NCBI GenBank assembly: GCA_963848675.1
Contig: CAWKEY010000022.1
Coordinates: 1 to 64,000 of the forward strand
Length of the DNA: 64,000 bases
From: CAWKEY01 sp963848675
GTDB taxonomy: Bacteria; Pseudomonadota; Gammaproteobacteria; Methylococcales; Methylomonadaceae
Direction of reading: 5' to 3'
The position numbers and the translations under genes were made by a program. Each line of letters opens with the position of its first letter. Position 1 is the stretch's first letter. The notes beneath the pieces are model-generated. The model worked only from the letters and a program-made list of their open reading frames with translations. It was not told the origin of the DNA and did no database searches. Positions 52,140 to 61,160 of the stretch are shown in pieces.

Positions 52140-53559
52140 AGCCTTGCGCTATCCTAGCGTCACAACTTCCATCATTATTATAGTCGTATTCTGTTTTCAT
52201 CTCGGTGACACAGTGCTCGATTAAAGAGCGTGCACAAGGACTATGCATGTCTTCCGGAACCTGCTGACCATCGGTAATAAAAGCCAGCGGCAAATCCTGC
52301 TCTATGATTGCCGATAGTGCTGAACCTATGGTGGCAGCCTCATCCAGTTTAGTGAGAATACTGGCTTGGGGTGCAAACACCTGGAAGGCCCTGATAATTT
52401 CATTCATGGCCTGGTATTCAGTAGCCGCGGACATCACCAGGTAGGATTTAATCGCTAGGCCACTGTATTGCAATGTATTGATTTGGTCGACCAGTTGCAT
52501 ATTGCGCTGGCTCATACCGGCCGTATCGATCAGAATCAGCCGTTTGTCGGCAAACCCTTCGATAAGATCACGCAATTCTTCTGCACTGGAGGCAACCCGA
52601 ACCGGCACGTCCAGGATACGGCCATAGGTATTGATCTGTTCATGAGCTCCAATCCGATAGTTATCGGTAGTAATCAGGGCCACTTGCTTAGGCCCATGCT
52701 TTAAAATAAATTTGGCAGCCAGCTTGGCAATGGTCGTGGTTTTGCCTACGCCCGTGGGACCCACCAAGGCGACAATACCACCAGAGTCCATTAAATTATC
52801 TTCTGCTATCGGCAGTTCCTTAGCGAGCAGTTCCTGGGTTTTTGTAAAAATCAGTTCTGCATCGGTATGATTAATAAAGCGATTGGCAATTTTCACGCTC
52901 AGTTTTTTTGAGATGCTCATGGCCGCCAGCCGCTCTAACAATTCAATTCTGACCGGATTGTTTTTGGCACCCTGGACCAAACTGACTTCGGATAGCCGGC
53001 TATCGAATGCCGTCCTTAAATATTTTAATTCTTTGCTCATTTCCATAAGCAGTTTGTCAGACAGATTTTCTTGTTTTAACTGAGCTTGCCTTATCTCTGG
53101 AGCTTTAACCGGTGCGGGCTTTTCGATGGCTGCAGCCGGGTTTTTCGTTTTATCGATGTTTGCCGCGAGTGTTTGCTGATTGCTGCGCAGCTGTATTTTC
53201 TCGGCATAACCGACGTACTGGTCGACATTTCGCCGCAGCGGACGTTCGGGTATGGAGCCGGAGGCACCTTGTTTTCTTGCGTTACTGATAATATGCAGAT
53301 GCTTTTTTTCTGCTTCAAAATCAGGCAACTCATTGGTTTTAGCCGCTTGCGCCGGTGTTTCCTGAGCGGGTAGTTGCTCGCCGCCCTGTTTTTGGAGCTT
53401 GTTATGAATCAGCTGCTCATCAAAGTCGCGCGCGGCAACAATCTCGACACCACCGTCTACAGAGCGATTTGACATGATGACGGCATCAGCGCCCAGCTCT
53501 TCCTTCACCATGCGCATGGCCTGACGTATATCTGCTGCAAAAAACCGCTTAATTTTCAT
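52132..53559 (-). CDS. flhF: Flagellar positioning GTPase FlhF
   Basis: A 475-aa SRP-type GTPase. The N-terminal B domain (MKIKRFFAADIRQAMRMVKE; LGADAVIMSNRSVDGG) leads through a variable linker to the NG domain with G1 ALVGPTGVGKTTTIAKLAA, TTDNYRIGAHEQINTYGRI, LILIDTAGMSQRN and LTKLDEAATIGSALS. It marks the pole for flagellum assembly. Follows flhA after 17 bp. Confidence 0.94.
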   Translation of the reverse strand: MKIKRFFAADIRQAMRMVKEELGADAVIMSNRSVDGGVEIVAARDFDEQLIHNKLQKQGGEQLPAQETPAQAAKTNELPDFEAEKKHLHIISNARKQGASGSIPERPLRRNVDQYVGYAEKIQLRSNQQTLAANIDKTKNPAAAIEKPAPVKAPEIRQAQLKQENLSDKLLMEMSKELKYLRTAFDSRLSEVSLVQGAKNNPVRIELLERLAAMSISKKLSVKIANRFINHTDAELIFTKTQELLAKELPIAEDNLMDSGGIVALVGPTGVGKTTTIAKLAAKFILKHGPKQVALITTDNYRIGAHEQINTYGRILDVPVRVASSAEELRDLIEGFADKRLILIDTAGMSQRNMQLVDQINTLQYSGLAIKSYLVMSAATEYQAMNEIIRAFQVFAPQASILTKLDEAATIGSALSAIIEQDLPLAFITDGQQVPEDMHSPCARSLIEHCVTEMKTEYDYNNDGSCDARIAQGYA

Positions 53560-53576
53560 GATCCCGCCTCGTTATG

Positions 53577-55670
53577 TTATGTCCGTCGGCCAACCGTAGA
53601 AACCACTTTGATCTGACGATCGGCTGGAATCTCGTTGTAGGCCAGAACGTATAAACCTGCAATTGAATGGCGAACGAAGCGGGCCAACCAGGGGCGAATA
53701 TAAGAGGACACCAGTAACACTGCAGTTTGTCCTTCCATTTCCATTTTTTGTGTGCTGTCTTGTAATGACTTATGCATTTGCTCTGCCAACCCCGGTTCGA
53801 TACCGACACCGCTTTCGCCTGCCGTTTGCAAAGACTTATGCAACAACTGTTCCAATTCATGATCCAGCGTTATTACTGCCAGCTCATTTTGTATGCCGCT
53901 GATTTCATGAATAATTAACCGGCCCAAGGAGGCGCGTACAGCCGATGTCAGAATGTCGGGATCTTGACTCTTGACCCCATATTCCGCCAAAGTTTCGGCA
54001 ATACTGCGGATATCACGGATGGGCACGCGCTCCTGCAGCAGATTTTGCAAAACCTTGACCAACGCGCCTAAAGGCAGCGTTTTCGGCACCAGATCTTCAA
54101 CCAGCTTGGGCGCTGATTTAGCCAGATTATCGAGAATTTTCTGCGCTTCTTCATATCCGAACAATTCATGCGCGTGCGTTTGCAGCAGGTGGCTCAAATG
54201 CGTCGCCACCACGGTACCCGGATCAACCACGGTATAACCCAGAGTCTGGGCATGATCTTTCTGGCTCGCCTCTATCCAGACGGCATCCAGACCGAAGGCA
54301 GGATCCTGGCAAGCCTTGCCCTGCAGGCTGCCAAACACACGCCCGGGATTAATGGCCATCTCCATTTCCGGCATGATCTCTGCCTCCCCGACACTAACAC
54401 CCATCAGTGAAATGCGATAGCTGGTGGGATTCAAATCAAGATTGTCGCGAATATGGACAGAAGGCACCAAAAAACCGAGCTCTTGCGATAGTTTCTTACG
54501 CACGCCTTTGATACGGGTCATCAATTGCCCGCCCTGGTTTTTGTCGACCAGGGGAATTAACCGGTAACCGACTTCCAGACCCACGATATCAACTGGCATC
54601 ACATCATCCCAGCCGAGTTCTTTTATCTCCGGGACTGCCTGATGCATGGCGGGCAAATGATCGATATCAAGCCATTCGGCCTTCTTGCTGCGTTTGTCTA
54701 TCCAATAGGCGGAACCGGCCAATACTGAAGCCAGCAGAATGAAAACCAGGTTGGGCATGCCTGGAATCACCCCCAACATGCCTATCACGGCCGCCGTGAT
54801 TAATAATGCCTTGGGATTGTCAAACAGCTGCGAGGTGACCTGCTGACCAATATTCTGTGTGCTGGTACCGACCCGGGTTACCACAATCGCCGAGGCGGTC
54901 GACAATAACAAGGAAGGAATCTGTGCGACCAGGCCGTCACCAATGGTCAGCAACACATAAATCTGCCCGGCCTCGGCAAAGCCCAAGCCATGCTGCCCCA
55001 CCCCGATGGCGAGCCCGCCTATCATGTTGACAAACAATATAATAATGCCAGCTACCGCATCGCCGCGGACAAACTTGCTGGCACCATCCATGGAACCGTA
55101 AAAATCGGCTTCTGTAGCCACTTCAGCTCGACGCGCGCGGGCCTCATCCTGGGTGATCAGGCCTGCGTTCAAATCGGCATCGATGGCCATTTGTTTGCCC
55201 GGCATCGCATCCAGGGTAAAACGCGCACCAACTTCGGCCACCCGGCCCGCACCTTTGGTCACCACGACAAAATTGATGATCACCAGAATGGTAAACACGA
55301 CCAGACCGACGGCAAAATTACCGCCGATAACAAAGGCGCCGAAGGCTTCGATGACCTTGCCGGCGGCATCGCCACCATGATGCCCTTCCAGCAGCACGAT
55401 ACGCGTTGAGGCCACGTTAAGCGCCAGCCTCAATAAGGTTGCAATCAGAATAACGGTTGGAAACACCGCAAATTCCAGTGGTTTCAGGGTATAAATGACC
55501 ACCAGCAAGATAATCAAGGAAAAGGCAATATTAAAGGTAAAAAACAGATCCAGTATGAATGCCGGGAGCGGCAATATGATCATTGCCAATATCATGACAA
55601 TCATCAGCGGAGCGCCTAATCCGGCTCCGGCAACCAACTTCAGTGCGGTTGTTACTTTGCTAAAATCCAT
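53577..55670 (-). CDS. flhA: Flagellar export gate protein FlhA
   Basis: A 697-aa FHIPEP protein. Eight membrane helices (about 1-320) include VVITKGAGRVAEVGARFTLD-like FHIPEP signature region, DAMPGKQMAIDADLNAGLI and GDAVAGIIILFVNMIGGLAIG. The cytoplasmic ring domain follows (about 330-690; GLDAVWIEASQKDHAQTLGY, VDPGTVVATHLSHLL, NLLQERVPIRDIRSIAETLA). It docks chaperone-substrate complexes. Complete. Confidence 0.96.
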   Translation of the reverse strand: MDFSKVTTALKLVAGAGLGAPLMIVMILAMIILPLPAFILDLFFTFNIAFSLIILLVVIYTLKPLEFAVFPTVILIATLLRLALNVASTRIVLLEGHHGGDAAGKVIEAFGAFVIGGNFAVGLVVFTILVIINFVVVTKGAGRVAEVGARFTLDAMPGKQMAIDADLNAGLITQDEARARRAEVATEADFYGSMDGASKFVRGDAVAGIIILFVNMIGGLAIGVGQHGLGFAEAGQIYVLLTIGDGLVAQIPSLLLSTASAIVVTRVGTSTQNIGQQVTSQLFDNPKALLITAAVIGMLGVIPGMPNLVFILLASVLAGSAYWIDKRSKKAEWLDIDHLPAMHQAVPEIKELGWDDVMPVDIVGLEVGYRLIPLVDKNQGGQLMTRIKGVRKKLSQELGFLVPSVHIRDNLDLNPTSYRISLMGVSVGEAEIMPEMEMAINPGRVFGSLQGKACQDPAFGLDAVWIEASQKDHAQTLGYTVVDPGTVVATHLSHLLQTHAHELFGYEEAQKILDNLAKSAPKLVEDLVPKTLPLGALVKVLQNLLQERVPIRDIRSIAETLAEYGVKSQDPDILTSAVRASLGRLIIHEISGIQNELAVITLDHELEQLLHKSLQTAGESGVGIEPGLAEQMHKSLQDSTQKMEMEGQTAVLLVSSYIRPWLARFVRHSIAGLYVLAYNEIPADRQIKVVSTVGRRT

Positions 55671-55677
55671 GATCTAT

Positions 55678-56808
55678 CTAATCCCGTTTAAATTCATCTG
55701 GCACTTTAATATCACCCGGGGGTAACGGCTCGTCCCAATGATTCTGCCGTGCTGTTTTTAACTGGTAAATATAGGCCAGCACCTGAGCCACTGCCAGATA
55801 AAGCCCTTGGGGTATTTCTTTGTCCAGATCGGTCGAGTAATACAATGCTCTGGCCAATGGCGGTGACGCCAGCATCGGAACGCTGGCCGCCGCGGCTAAA
55901 TTGCGAATTTGCGCGGCCATCAGATCAACGCCCTTGGCGACCAGTTTGGGCGCACCGCTAGCATGCAGATCGTACTTCAAGGCCACCGCATAATGACTGG
56001 GGTTGGTGACAATCACATCGGCTTTCGGCACTTCCGCCATCATGCGGTTTTGCGCCATTTCCATCTGCATCCTGCGCAGCCGCCCTTTGACTTCAGGACT
56101 ACCCTCGGTTTCTTTCATTTCATCCTTGATTTCCTGCAAGGTCATTTTCAGTTTCTTGGCGTGATCCCAGAGCTGATAAGGCACATCAAACATTACCACT
56201 ACAATCAGCGAGGCACTGAGCAACAAGAAACATAGGGCGATAACATGCAAGCCATGGCCAATGGATTGCTCCAGGGGTTCGGCACTGAGGCCGGTCAATT
56301 CAGTCAGGAACGCTCTGAACAAAAGCACGGCAACCGCAAAGACCAGCAAAAATTTCAGCAAGGCCTTGACCAGCTCAATCAGCCCTCGCAAGGCAAACAG
56401 TCTGGCAACGCCTTTAAAAGGATCGAGTTTTTCAAGCTTTGGTTCTAGCGCTTCCCAACTGAATATCCAGCCGCCCAACGCCAGCGGTGCAATGATGGCG
56501 GCGGCGACCATCACGGCAATAAAAGGCGCAATTAGCATAATGCCGTCAACCATCACGCGCTTGAAATGGATAACCACACTGAGCGGATCAAAAATGCTTT
56601 CCCGGCTCAATTGAAACTGGTTGCGCATTATCTCTATTAGGCTGGCACCCATTTGCTCGCCCAAGGCAAGAAACAAGGTGGCACTGGTAACCAGCATGAC
56701 AAAGGTATTAAGCTCTCGGGATCTGGCAATCTGTCCTTTTTTGCGAGCGTCATCCAGACGCTTGCCGGTGGGTTCTTCGGTTTTTTCTTGCGCTGAGTCT
56801 TCGGCCAT
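55678..56808 (-). CDS. flhB: Flagellar export specificity switch FlhB (NPSH variant)
   Basis: A 376-aa protein. The N-terminal EKTEEPTGKRLDDARKKGQI precedes four membrane helices, a linker (MKETEGSPEVKGRLRRMQME) and the cytoplasmic switch domain. The autocleavage site reads VTNPSHYAVALKY: the canonical NPTH is NPSH here, with Asn-Pro kept. Cleavage there normally switches export from hook to filament proteins together with FliK. Lies between fliR (9 bp) and flhA (7 bp). Confidence 0.95.
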   Translation of the reverse strand: MAEDSAQEKTEEPTGKRLDDARKKGQIARSRELNTFVMLVTSATLFLALGEQMGASLIEIMRNQFQLSRESIFDPLSVVIHFKRVMVDGIMLIAPFIAVMVAAAIIAPLALGGWIFSWEALEPKLEKLDPFKGVARLFALRGLIELVKALLKFLLVFAVAVLLFRAFLTELTGLSAEPLEQSIGHGLHVIALCFLLLSASLIVVVMFDVPYQLWDHAKKLKMTLQEIKDEMKETEGSPEVKGRLRRMQMEMAQNRMMAEVPKADVIVTNPSHYAVALKYDLHASGAPKLVAKGVDLMAAQIRNLAAAASVPMLASPPLARALYYSTDLDKEIPQGLYLAVAQVLAYIYQLKTARQNHWDEPLPPGDIKVPDEFKRD

Positions 56809-56817
56809 CTTGATTAC

Positions 56818-57591
56818 CTACAAACGTAAAAGCTGCCCGATCACTTCGTAGGCATCGGTCAAGATGCCGCCAAACTGATCCAGAACGCCCGGCAATGTCA
56901 GCCAAATTAATAGTATTCCCAGCATTAAGGTGACCGGAAAACCCACCGAAAAAATATTGAGCTGCGGAGCGGCCCGGGTTGCCACGCCAAAACTGATATT
57001 CACCAGCAACAAGCTGATGATGACCGGCATGGCCAGCAGCAAGCCACCGGCAAAAAGGCGGCTGCTCCAGGCAATGATCGTCCAAATGTCAGTTTTTTCT
57101 ACGCCACTCATGCCTATCGGCAAACTGGTAAAGCTGTCCAACAACATTTTTATCAGCAGCAAATGCCCGTCCAAAGCTAGAAAAATCAGCGTCCCGGTAA
57201 TCACATACAACTGCGCAACCACGGGTACCTGCTGTCCGCTTTGCGGATCAATCATCGATGCAAAGCCAAGCCCCATACCGTAGGCGATACCCTGGCCGGC
57301 AAAAACAATGGTCGCAAAAACCAGCTGCATGATAAATCCGCTCAGCAAGCCAATCATCAGCTGCTGGATCACCACCATGCCGCCGTCGTAACTGAACATG
57401 GCCACGGCGGGTAAAGGCGGAAGAAGCGGCATGATCACGAAGGTGATCGCTACGGAAAGAATCAGCCTAATCCGGGCAGGTACAGCACGAATACTGAATA
57501 CAGGCAATGCGACAAACAAGGCGCCGATGCGCATTAGCGGCCAGATAAATGACTTTACCCATCCCAGGATTTCAGCTTCGTCAAAATTCAC
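56818..57591 (-). CDS. fliR: Flagellar export gate protein FliR
   Basis: A 257-aa membrane protein with six hydrophobic segments: WPLMRIGALFVALPVFSIRA, IGLLSGFIMQLVFATIVFAG, GMGLGFASMIDPQSGQQVPV and the late NIFSVGFPVTLMLGILLIWL are diagnostic. Part of the FliPQR core. 4 bp after fliQ. Confidence 0.95.
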   Translation of the reverse strand: MNFDEAEILGWVKSFIWPLMRIGALFVALPVFSIRAVPARIRLILSVAITFVIMPLLPPLPAVAMFSYDGGMVVIQQLMIGLLSGFIMQLVFATIVFAGQGIAYGMGLGFASMIDPQSGQQVPVVAQLYVITGTLIFLALDGHLLLIKMLLDSFTSLPIGMSGVEKTDIWTIIAWSSRLFAGGLLLAMPVIISLLLVNISFGVATRAAPQLNIFSVGFPVTLMLGILLIWLTLPGVLDQFGGILTDAYEVIGQLLRL

Positions 57592-57595
57592 CGGC

Positions 57596-57865
57596 TTATC
57601 CGATTAAATGCGGAATGTCCCTGACCAATCCCTGAAAGTAATCGAGAAACATCTGCAACATCCATGGCCCCATAACCAGCAACACAATGCCGATAACGAT
57701 TAACTTGGGTACAAAGGTCAGGGTCATTTCGTTAATCTGGGTGGCCGCCTGAAACATGGCAATAATCAAGCCGATAACCAGGGATGGCAACAATACCGGC
57801 GCGGTCAGCTTGACTGCAACCACCATTGCATCCTGGCCGATCATATAAATGGTTTCCGGTGTCAT
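57596..57865 (-). CDS. fliQ: Flagellar export gate protein FliQ
   Basis: An 89-aa two-helix protein: LPSLVIGLIIAMFQAATQIN, EMTLTFVPKLIVIGIVLLVM and the end MLQMFLDYFQG-type WMLQMFLDYFQGLV are standard FliQ. Part of the FliPQR core. Confidence 0.95.
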   Translation of the reverse strand: MTPETIYMIGQDAMVVAVKLTAPVLLPSLVIGLIIAMFQAATQINEMTLTFVPKLIVIGIVLLVMGPWMLQMFLDYFQGLVRDIPHLIG

Positions 57866-57883
57866 GACGGGACTCTGGACTTA

Positions 57884-58639
57884 TCAGCTGACATAAAAAC
57901 TCGCTGCCAGCATTTCCATAATCAGCGACCAGCCATCGGCCAGTACAAACAGCATGATTTTAAACGGCAGCGACACAATCATCGGCGACAGCATCATCAT
58001 ACCCATGGACATCAGCACACTGGCAACCACCAGGTCGATAATCAGAAACGGCAAAAAAATTAAAAAGCCAATCTGAAATGCCGTTTTCAGCTCACTGGTC
58101 ACATAGGCCGGCAGCAATAACGAGAACGGCACATCATCTGCTGATTCCAGCTCGGCCTTACCGGAAATCCGGATGAACAATTCCAGATCGGCCTCGCGGG
58201 TTTGTTTCAGCATGAACTGCCGGAATGGTTCCGAAGCCTTGGCGAGCGCCACCGTCACATCTATTTTTTCTTCCAGATAAGGCTGCACGGCGTTGCTGTT
58301 GACCTGCTCCAAAACCGGCATCATGATAAAAATGGTGAGGAACAAAGACAGCCCCAATAACACCTGATTGCTCGGCGCTTGCCCGCTGCCCAAGGCCTGG
58401 CGCAGCAAGCTTAAAACAATCATGATGCGGGTGAAAGAGGTCATGGTCAGCAACAACGCGGGCAGAAGCGTCAACAGTGTCATTAAGGCCACAATCTGAA
58501 TCGTTACGCTGTACGTCTGGCCACCTTGCGGATTAGTGGTTACCGTAAGCGCATCTATTCCCGCGGCACTGCACACAGAGGTACCCGCCAGCCCGGCCAA
58601 AACAACCGCCGCTAAACGCAATAACCTATGGCTACGCAT
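57884..58639 (-). CDS. fliP: Flagellar export gate protein FliP
   Basis: A 251-aa protein with a cleavable signal peptide (LLRLAAVVLAGLAGTSVCSA), then TLLPALLLTMTSFTRIMIVL, LRQALGSGQAPSNQVLLGLS, the ELKTAFQIGFLIFLPFLIID helix and SMGMMMLSPMIVSLPFKIML. Forms the export channel with FliQ and FliR. Overlaps fliO by 8 bp. Confidence 0.95.
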   Translation of the reverse strand: MRSHRLLRLAAVVLAGLAGTSVCSAAGIDALTVTTNPQGGQTYSVTIQIVALMTLLTLLPALLLTMTSFTRIMIVLSLLRQALGSGQAPSNQVLLGLSLFLTIFIMMPVLEQVNSNAVQPYLEEKIDVTVALAKASEPFRQFMLKQTREADLELFIRISGKAELESADDVPFSLLLPAYVTSELKTAFQIGFLIFLPFLIIDLVVASVLMSMGMMMLSPMIVSLPFKIMLFVLADGWSLIMEMLAASFYVS

Positions 58640-59078
58640 CGGATCGGCCTTGCCCTAGGTGCTTCAGAATGTGCGCAAAGCCGGCGTCCAAACCAGAAGG
58701 TGCGGTTTCTTCCTTGAGCAAACAGTCTTCACCCTCAAGCACATGCAAAGTTTCGATGCGCCCCGGCGTGACTCCCAGAACAAGCTGTTTTTTACCCACC
58801 TGTAACAACACGACTTTTTCCCGCATGCCTAAGGCTAACCCTCCCAACACACGCATTTTCGCGGCATTAGCCGCGGAACCGCTAAACCCTGCCGCCTTGC
58901 GCAAGCCCCAGACACACAGAAAAAACACGCCTAAGACTATCAACAGCCCCATGCCCCAGCTCATCATATCGACAGAAGAAACAGCTCTGGCTGTGGCGTT
59001 TGCAGTCTCGGTAGCGGCGGCAATGCAAGCCGGAAACCACCCCAACAATAACCAATAGCGCATTGATTTTAAAAACAT
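58632..59078 (-). CDS. fliO: Flagellar biosynthesis protein FliO
   Basis: A 148-aa protein with a signal-like N-terminus (MRYWLLLGWFPACIAAATET), one further membrane helix (MSWGMGLLIVLGVFFLCVWG) and a small domain LGGLALGMREKVVLLQVGKK ... LVLGVTPGRIETLHVLE, as FliO. It aids FliP assembly. Its ATG overlaps the fliN stop (TAATG). Confidence 0.92.
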   Translation of the reverse strand: MFLKSMRYWLLLGWFPACIAAATETANATARAVSSVDMMSWGMGLLIVLGVFFLCVWGLRKAAGFSGSAANAAKMRVLGGLALGMREKVVLLQVGKKQLVLGVTPGRIETLHVLEGEDCLLKEETAPSGLDAGFAHILKHLGQGRSDA

Positions 59079-59443
59079 CAGGCTAATCGTTTAACCCGTT
59101 CTGATGGACTGATGACATCTGTAAGACGGATACCGAATTTATCATTGACCACAACGACTTCGCCGTGGGCTATCAAGGTACCGTTTACTAATACATCCAG
59201 CGGCTCTCCGGCAAAACGATCCAGTTCAACCACCGAGCCCTGAGTTAACTGCAGCAGGTTTCTGATATTAATATGAGTTTGGCCAATTTCCATGGAAATG
59301 GTGACGGGAACATCCAGAATAACATCCAGATTAAGTTCCTCAGCCGAGTTTACAATCGCTTTTTTAACTTCCGCCAGATCGTCAAATTCTTCGAATGCCG
59401 CAGCGGCAAAATCATCAGCCGATTGATTTGCTTGTTCACTCAT
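59078..59443 (-). CDS. fliN: Flagellar motor switch protein FliN
   Basis: A 121-aa FliN. An acidic N-terminus leads into the SpoA domain (DVPVTISMEIGQTHINIRNL; LQLTQGSVVELDRFAGEPLD; VLVNGTLIAHGEVVVVNDKF; GIRLTDVISPSERVKRL). Builds the lower C ring with FliM and binds FliH. Confidence 0.96.
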   Translation of the reverse strand: MSEQANQSADDFAAAAFEEFDDLAEVKKAIVNSAEELNLDVILDVPVTISMEIGQTHINIRNLLQLTQGSVVELDRFAGEPLDVLVNGTLIAHGEVVVVNDKFGIRLTDVISPSERVKRLA

Positions 59444-59478
59444 CTTTCCCCCAACACATTGTTTAAATCCGTAACAGT

Positions 59479-60459
59479 TCAGATTGAATCGTGCGTTACC
59501 TTGTCAATAATTCGTACCGCATAATTACCATCCGATACACCGATCTTGCCCACAAAAACAGGAACCCCCTCAGCCTTCAAGGTCACGGTTTCCGGCATAT
59601 CAAAAGGGATGACATCACCTTTTTTTAAACGCATCACATTCCTGATCGGCATGCTTTTTTCCATTAGAAAACTCTCCATACCCACCTCGGCCCGCATAAT
59701 TTCATTGCGTAGTGCCGATTGCCAACGGCCATCAACTTCGCCACTGTCACTGATAACGGCATCCAGTAAATCCCTGATCGGCTCAACCATTGAATACGGC
59801 ACGGTAATGTTAATATCGCCACCGCCACCTTCCAGCTCAACATGAACTGTAGAAATAACCACCACTTCAGAAGGGCTGACTATATTGGCAAACTGTGGAT
59901 TGACTTCAGAACTTAAATATTCAAAATTAAGCTCCATCACCGGTCTCCAGGCCTCTTTCAGATCCTTGAAAATCATCTCCAGAATAATCCGGATGATGCG
60001 CATTTCTGTCGGCGTAAATTCCCGGCCTTCTGCCTTGTTATAAAATTGACCGCCCCCACCAAAGAAATTATCTACTGTGGTAAAAACCAGACGCGGCTCC
60101 ATGACAATCAGAGCACGTCCTCGCAATGGCAAAAACTTGACGATATTTAAATTAGTCGGAACAAACAAGCTCTGGACATATTCGGAAAATTTCTGCACCT
60201 GAATACTGGAGATGGAGATTTCTGCCGAGCGCCGTAAAAAATTGAATAAGGAAATACGGAAATATCTGGCAAAGCGCTCATTAACCATTTCCAGTGTCGG
60301 CATCCGTCCACGGACAATCCTTTCCTGACTGGTAAAATCATAACTTCTGATGCTCTCGTCCTCTCGAAAAGCATCCGTCTCCGTTTCAATATCGCCTTCA
60401 TCGACGCCATGCAACAGCGCATCAATTTCTTCTTGGGACAGTAAATCAGCAGACGACAT
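59479..60459 (-). CDS. fliM: Flagellar motor switch protein FliM
   Basis: A 326-aa FliM. The N-terminal CheY-binding peptide (LLSQEEIDALLHGV) is present although no che genes are in the window. The middle domain (RMPTLEMVNERFARYFRISL; FGGGGQFYNKAEGREFTPTE) and the C-terminal SpoA domain (LKKGDVIPFDMPETVTLKAE; GVPVFVGKIGVSDGNYAVRI) are complete. 3 bp after fliL. Confidence 0.96.
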   Translation of the reverse strand: MSSADLLSQEEIDALLHGVDEGDIETETDAFREDESIRSYDFTSQERIVRGRMPTLEMVNERFARYFRISLFNFLRRSAEISISSIQVQKFSEYVQSLFVPTNLNIVKFLPLRGRALIVMEPRLVFTTVDNFFGGGGQFYNKAEGREFTPTEMRIIRIILEMIFKDLKEAWRPVMELNFEYLSSEVNPQFANIVSPSEVVVISTVHVELEGGGGDINITVPYSMVEPIRDLLDAVISDSGEVDGRWQSALRNEIMRAEVGMESFLMEKSMPIRNVMRLKKGDVIPFDMPETVTLKAEGVPVFVGKIGVSDGNYAVRIIDKVTHDSI

Positions 60460-60462
60460 AAC

Positions 60463-60963
60463 TTATTGCATAACAAAAGCGGTAAAAAATACTTCTTTTA
60501 CCTGACCCTTACCGGCCATCTTTTTTAAAATACCGCTCACTTCATGCAGCATTGCGGCCCGCAACTGCTCCTTACCTTCGTAAGTCTTCAAACTCTCTGC
60601 GCCTTGGGCATTTATCATCATCAGAAGATTGTTCCGTATCATCGGCTCATGTTTTTTCAGGGCATCCACCGCATCCGCCTCCTCAACCAAAAATGAAACC
60701 GAGACCTGAATGAGGCGGACATCTGAGGCTTTAGAAAAATCGACAATCAAAGGTTTGCTCATATCGAAATAAAACTCCTCTTTTGGGGTGAGCTCCTCCT
60801 GGGCCAGTTTTGTACTCTCAGCAGCGCTGGAATCACCTTTCAAAAAATAATACGCTGCGCCCCAGCCCGTTGCCAACAACAGTAATGCAGCGACAGCAAT
60901 GATAATGATCAATTTTTTGGAGGATTTTTTTTCTTCCCCGTTTTTTTTTTCAATTTGAGCCAT
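60463..60963 (-). CDS. fliL: Flagellar basal body-associated protein FliL
   Basis: A 166-aa protein. A Lys/Glu-rich start is followed by one membrane helix (LIIIIAVAALLLLATGWGAA), a linker and the periplasmic FliL domain (EFYFDMSKPLIVDFSKASDV; RLIQVSVSFLVEEADAVDAL; KKMAGKGQVKEVFFTAFVMQ). It supports the stator. First gene of the long fliL-M-N-O-P-Q-R-flhB-A-F-fleN-fliA run. Confidence 0.94.
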   Translation of the reverse strand: MAQIEKKNGEEKKSSKKLIIIIAVAALLLLATGWGAAYYFLKGDSSAAESTKLAQEELTPKEEFYFDMSKPLIVDFSKASDVRLIQVSVSFLVEEADAVDALKKHEPMIRNNLLMMINAQGAESLKTYEGKEQLRAAMLHEVSGILKKMAGKGQVKEVFFTAFVMQ

Positions 60964-60994
60964 TTTGAAAACCTGTTAATTTAACTCATCAACT

Positions 60995-61010
60995 AGCAAT
61001 TTATTAACCA
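60995..61010 (-). promoter_or_regulatory. Sigma-54 promoter of the fliL operon
   Basis: On the minus strand TGGTTAATAAATTGCT: GG and GC 12 bp apart, with the -12 box TTGCT. The start is expected near 60984, about 20 bp before fliL. Same layout as the boxes before fliE and fleS. Confidence 0.72.
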
Positions 61011-61160
61011 AACAACAATATCTGTTTGATAAACAGGAACCTATCGTTTCTCCGATATGATGTTGCAGGGAGAAATGGACACTAAGTGAATAGACGCCTC
61101 TACCGATTGGAAAGTATAGAAGATACGCGTCAGAAAACCGTCTTTTACTGTAAAAAGATC

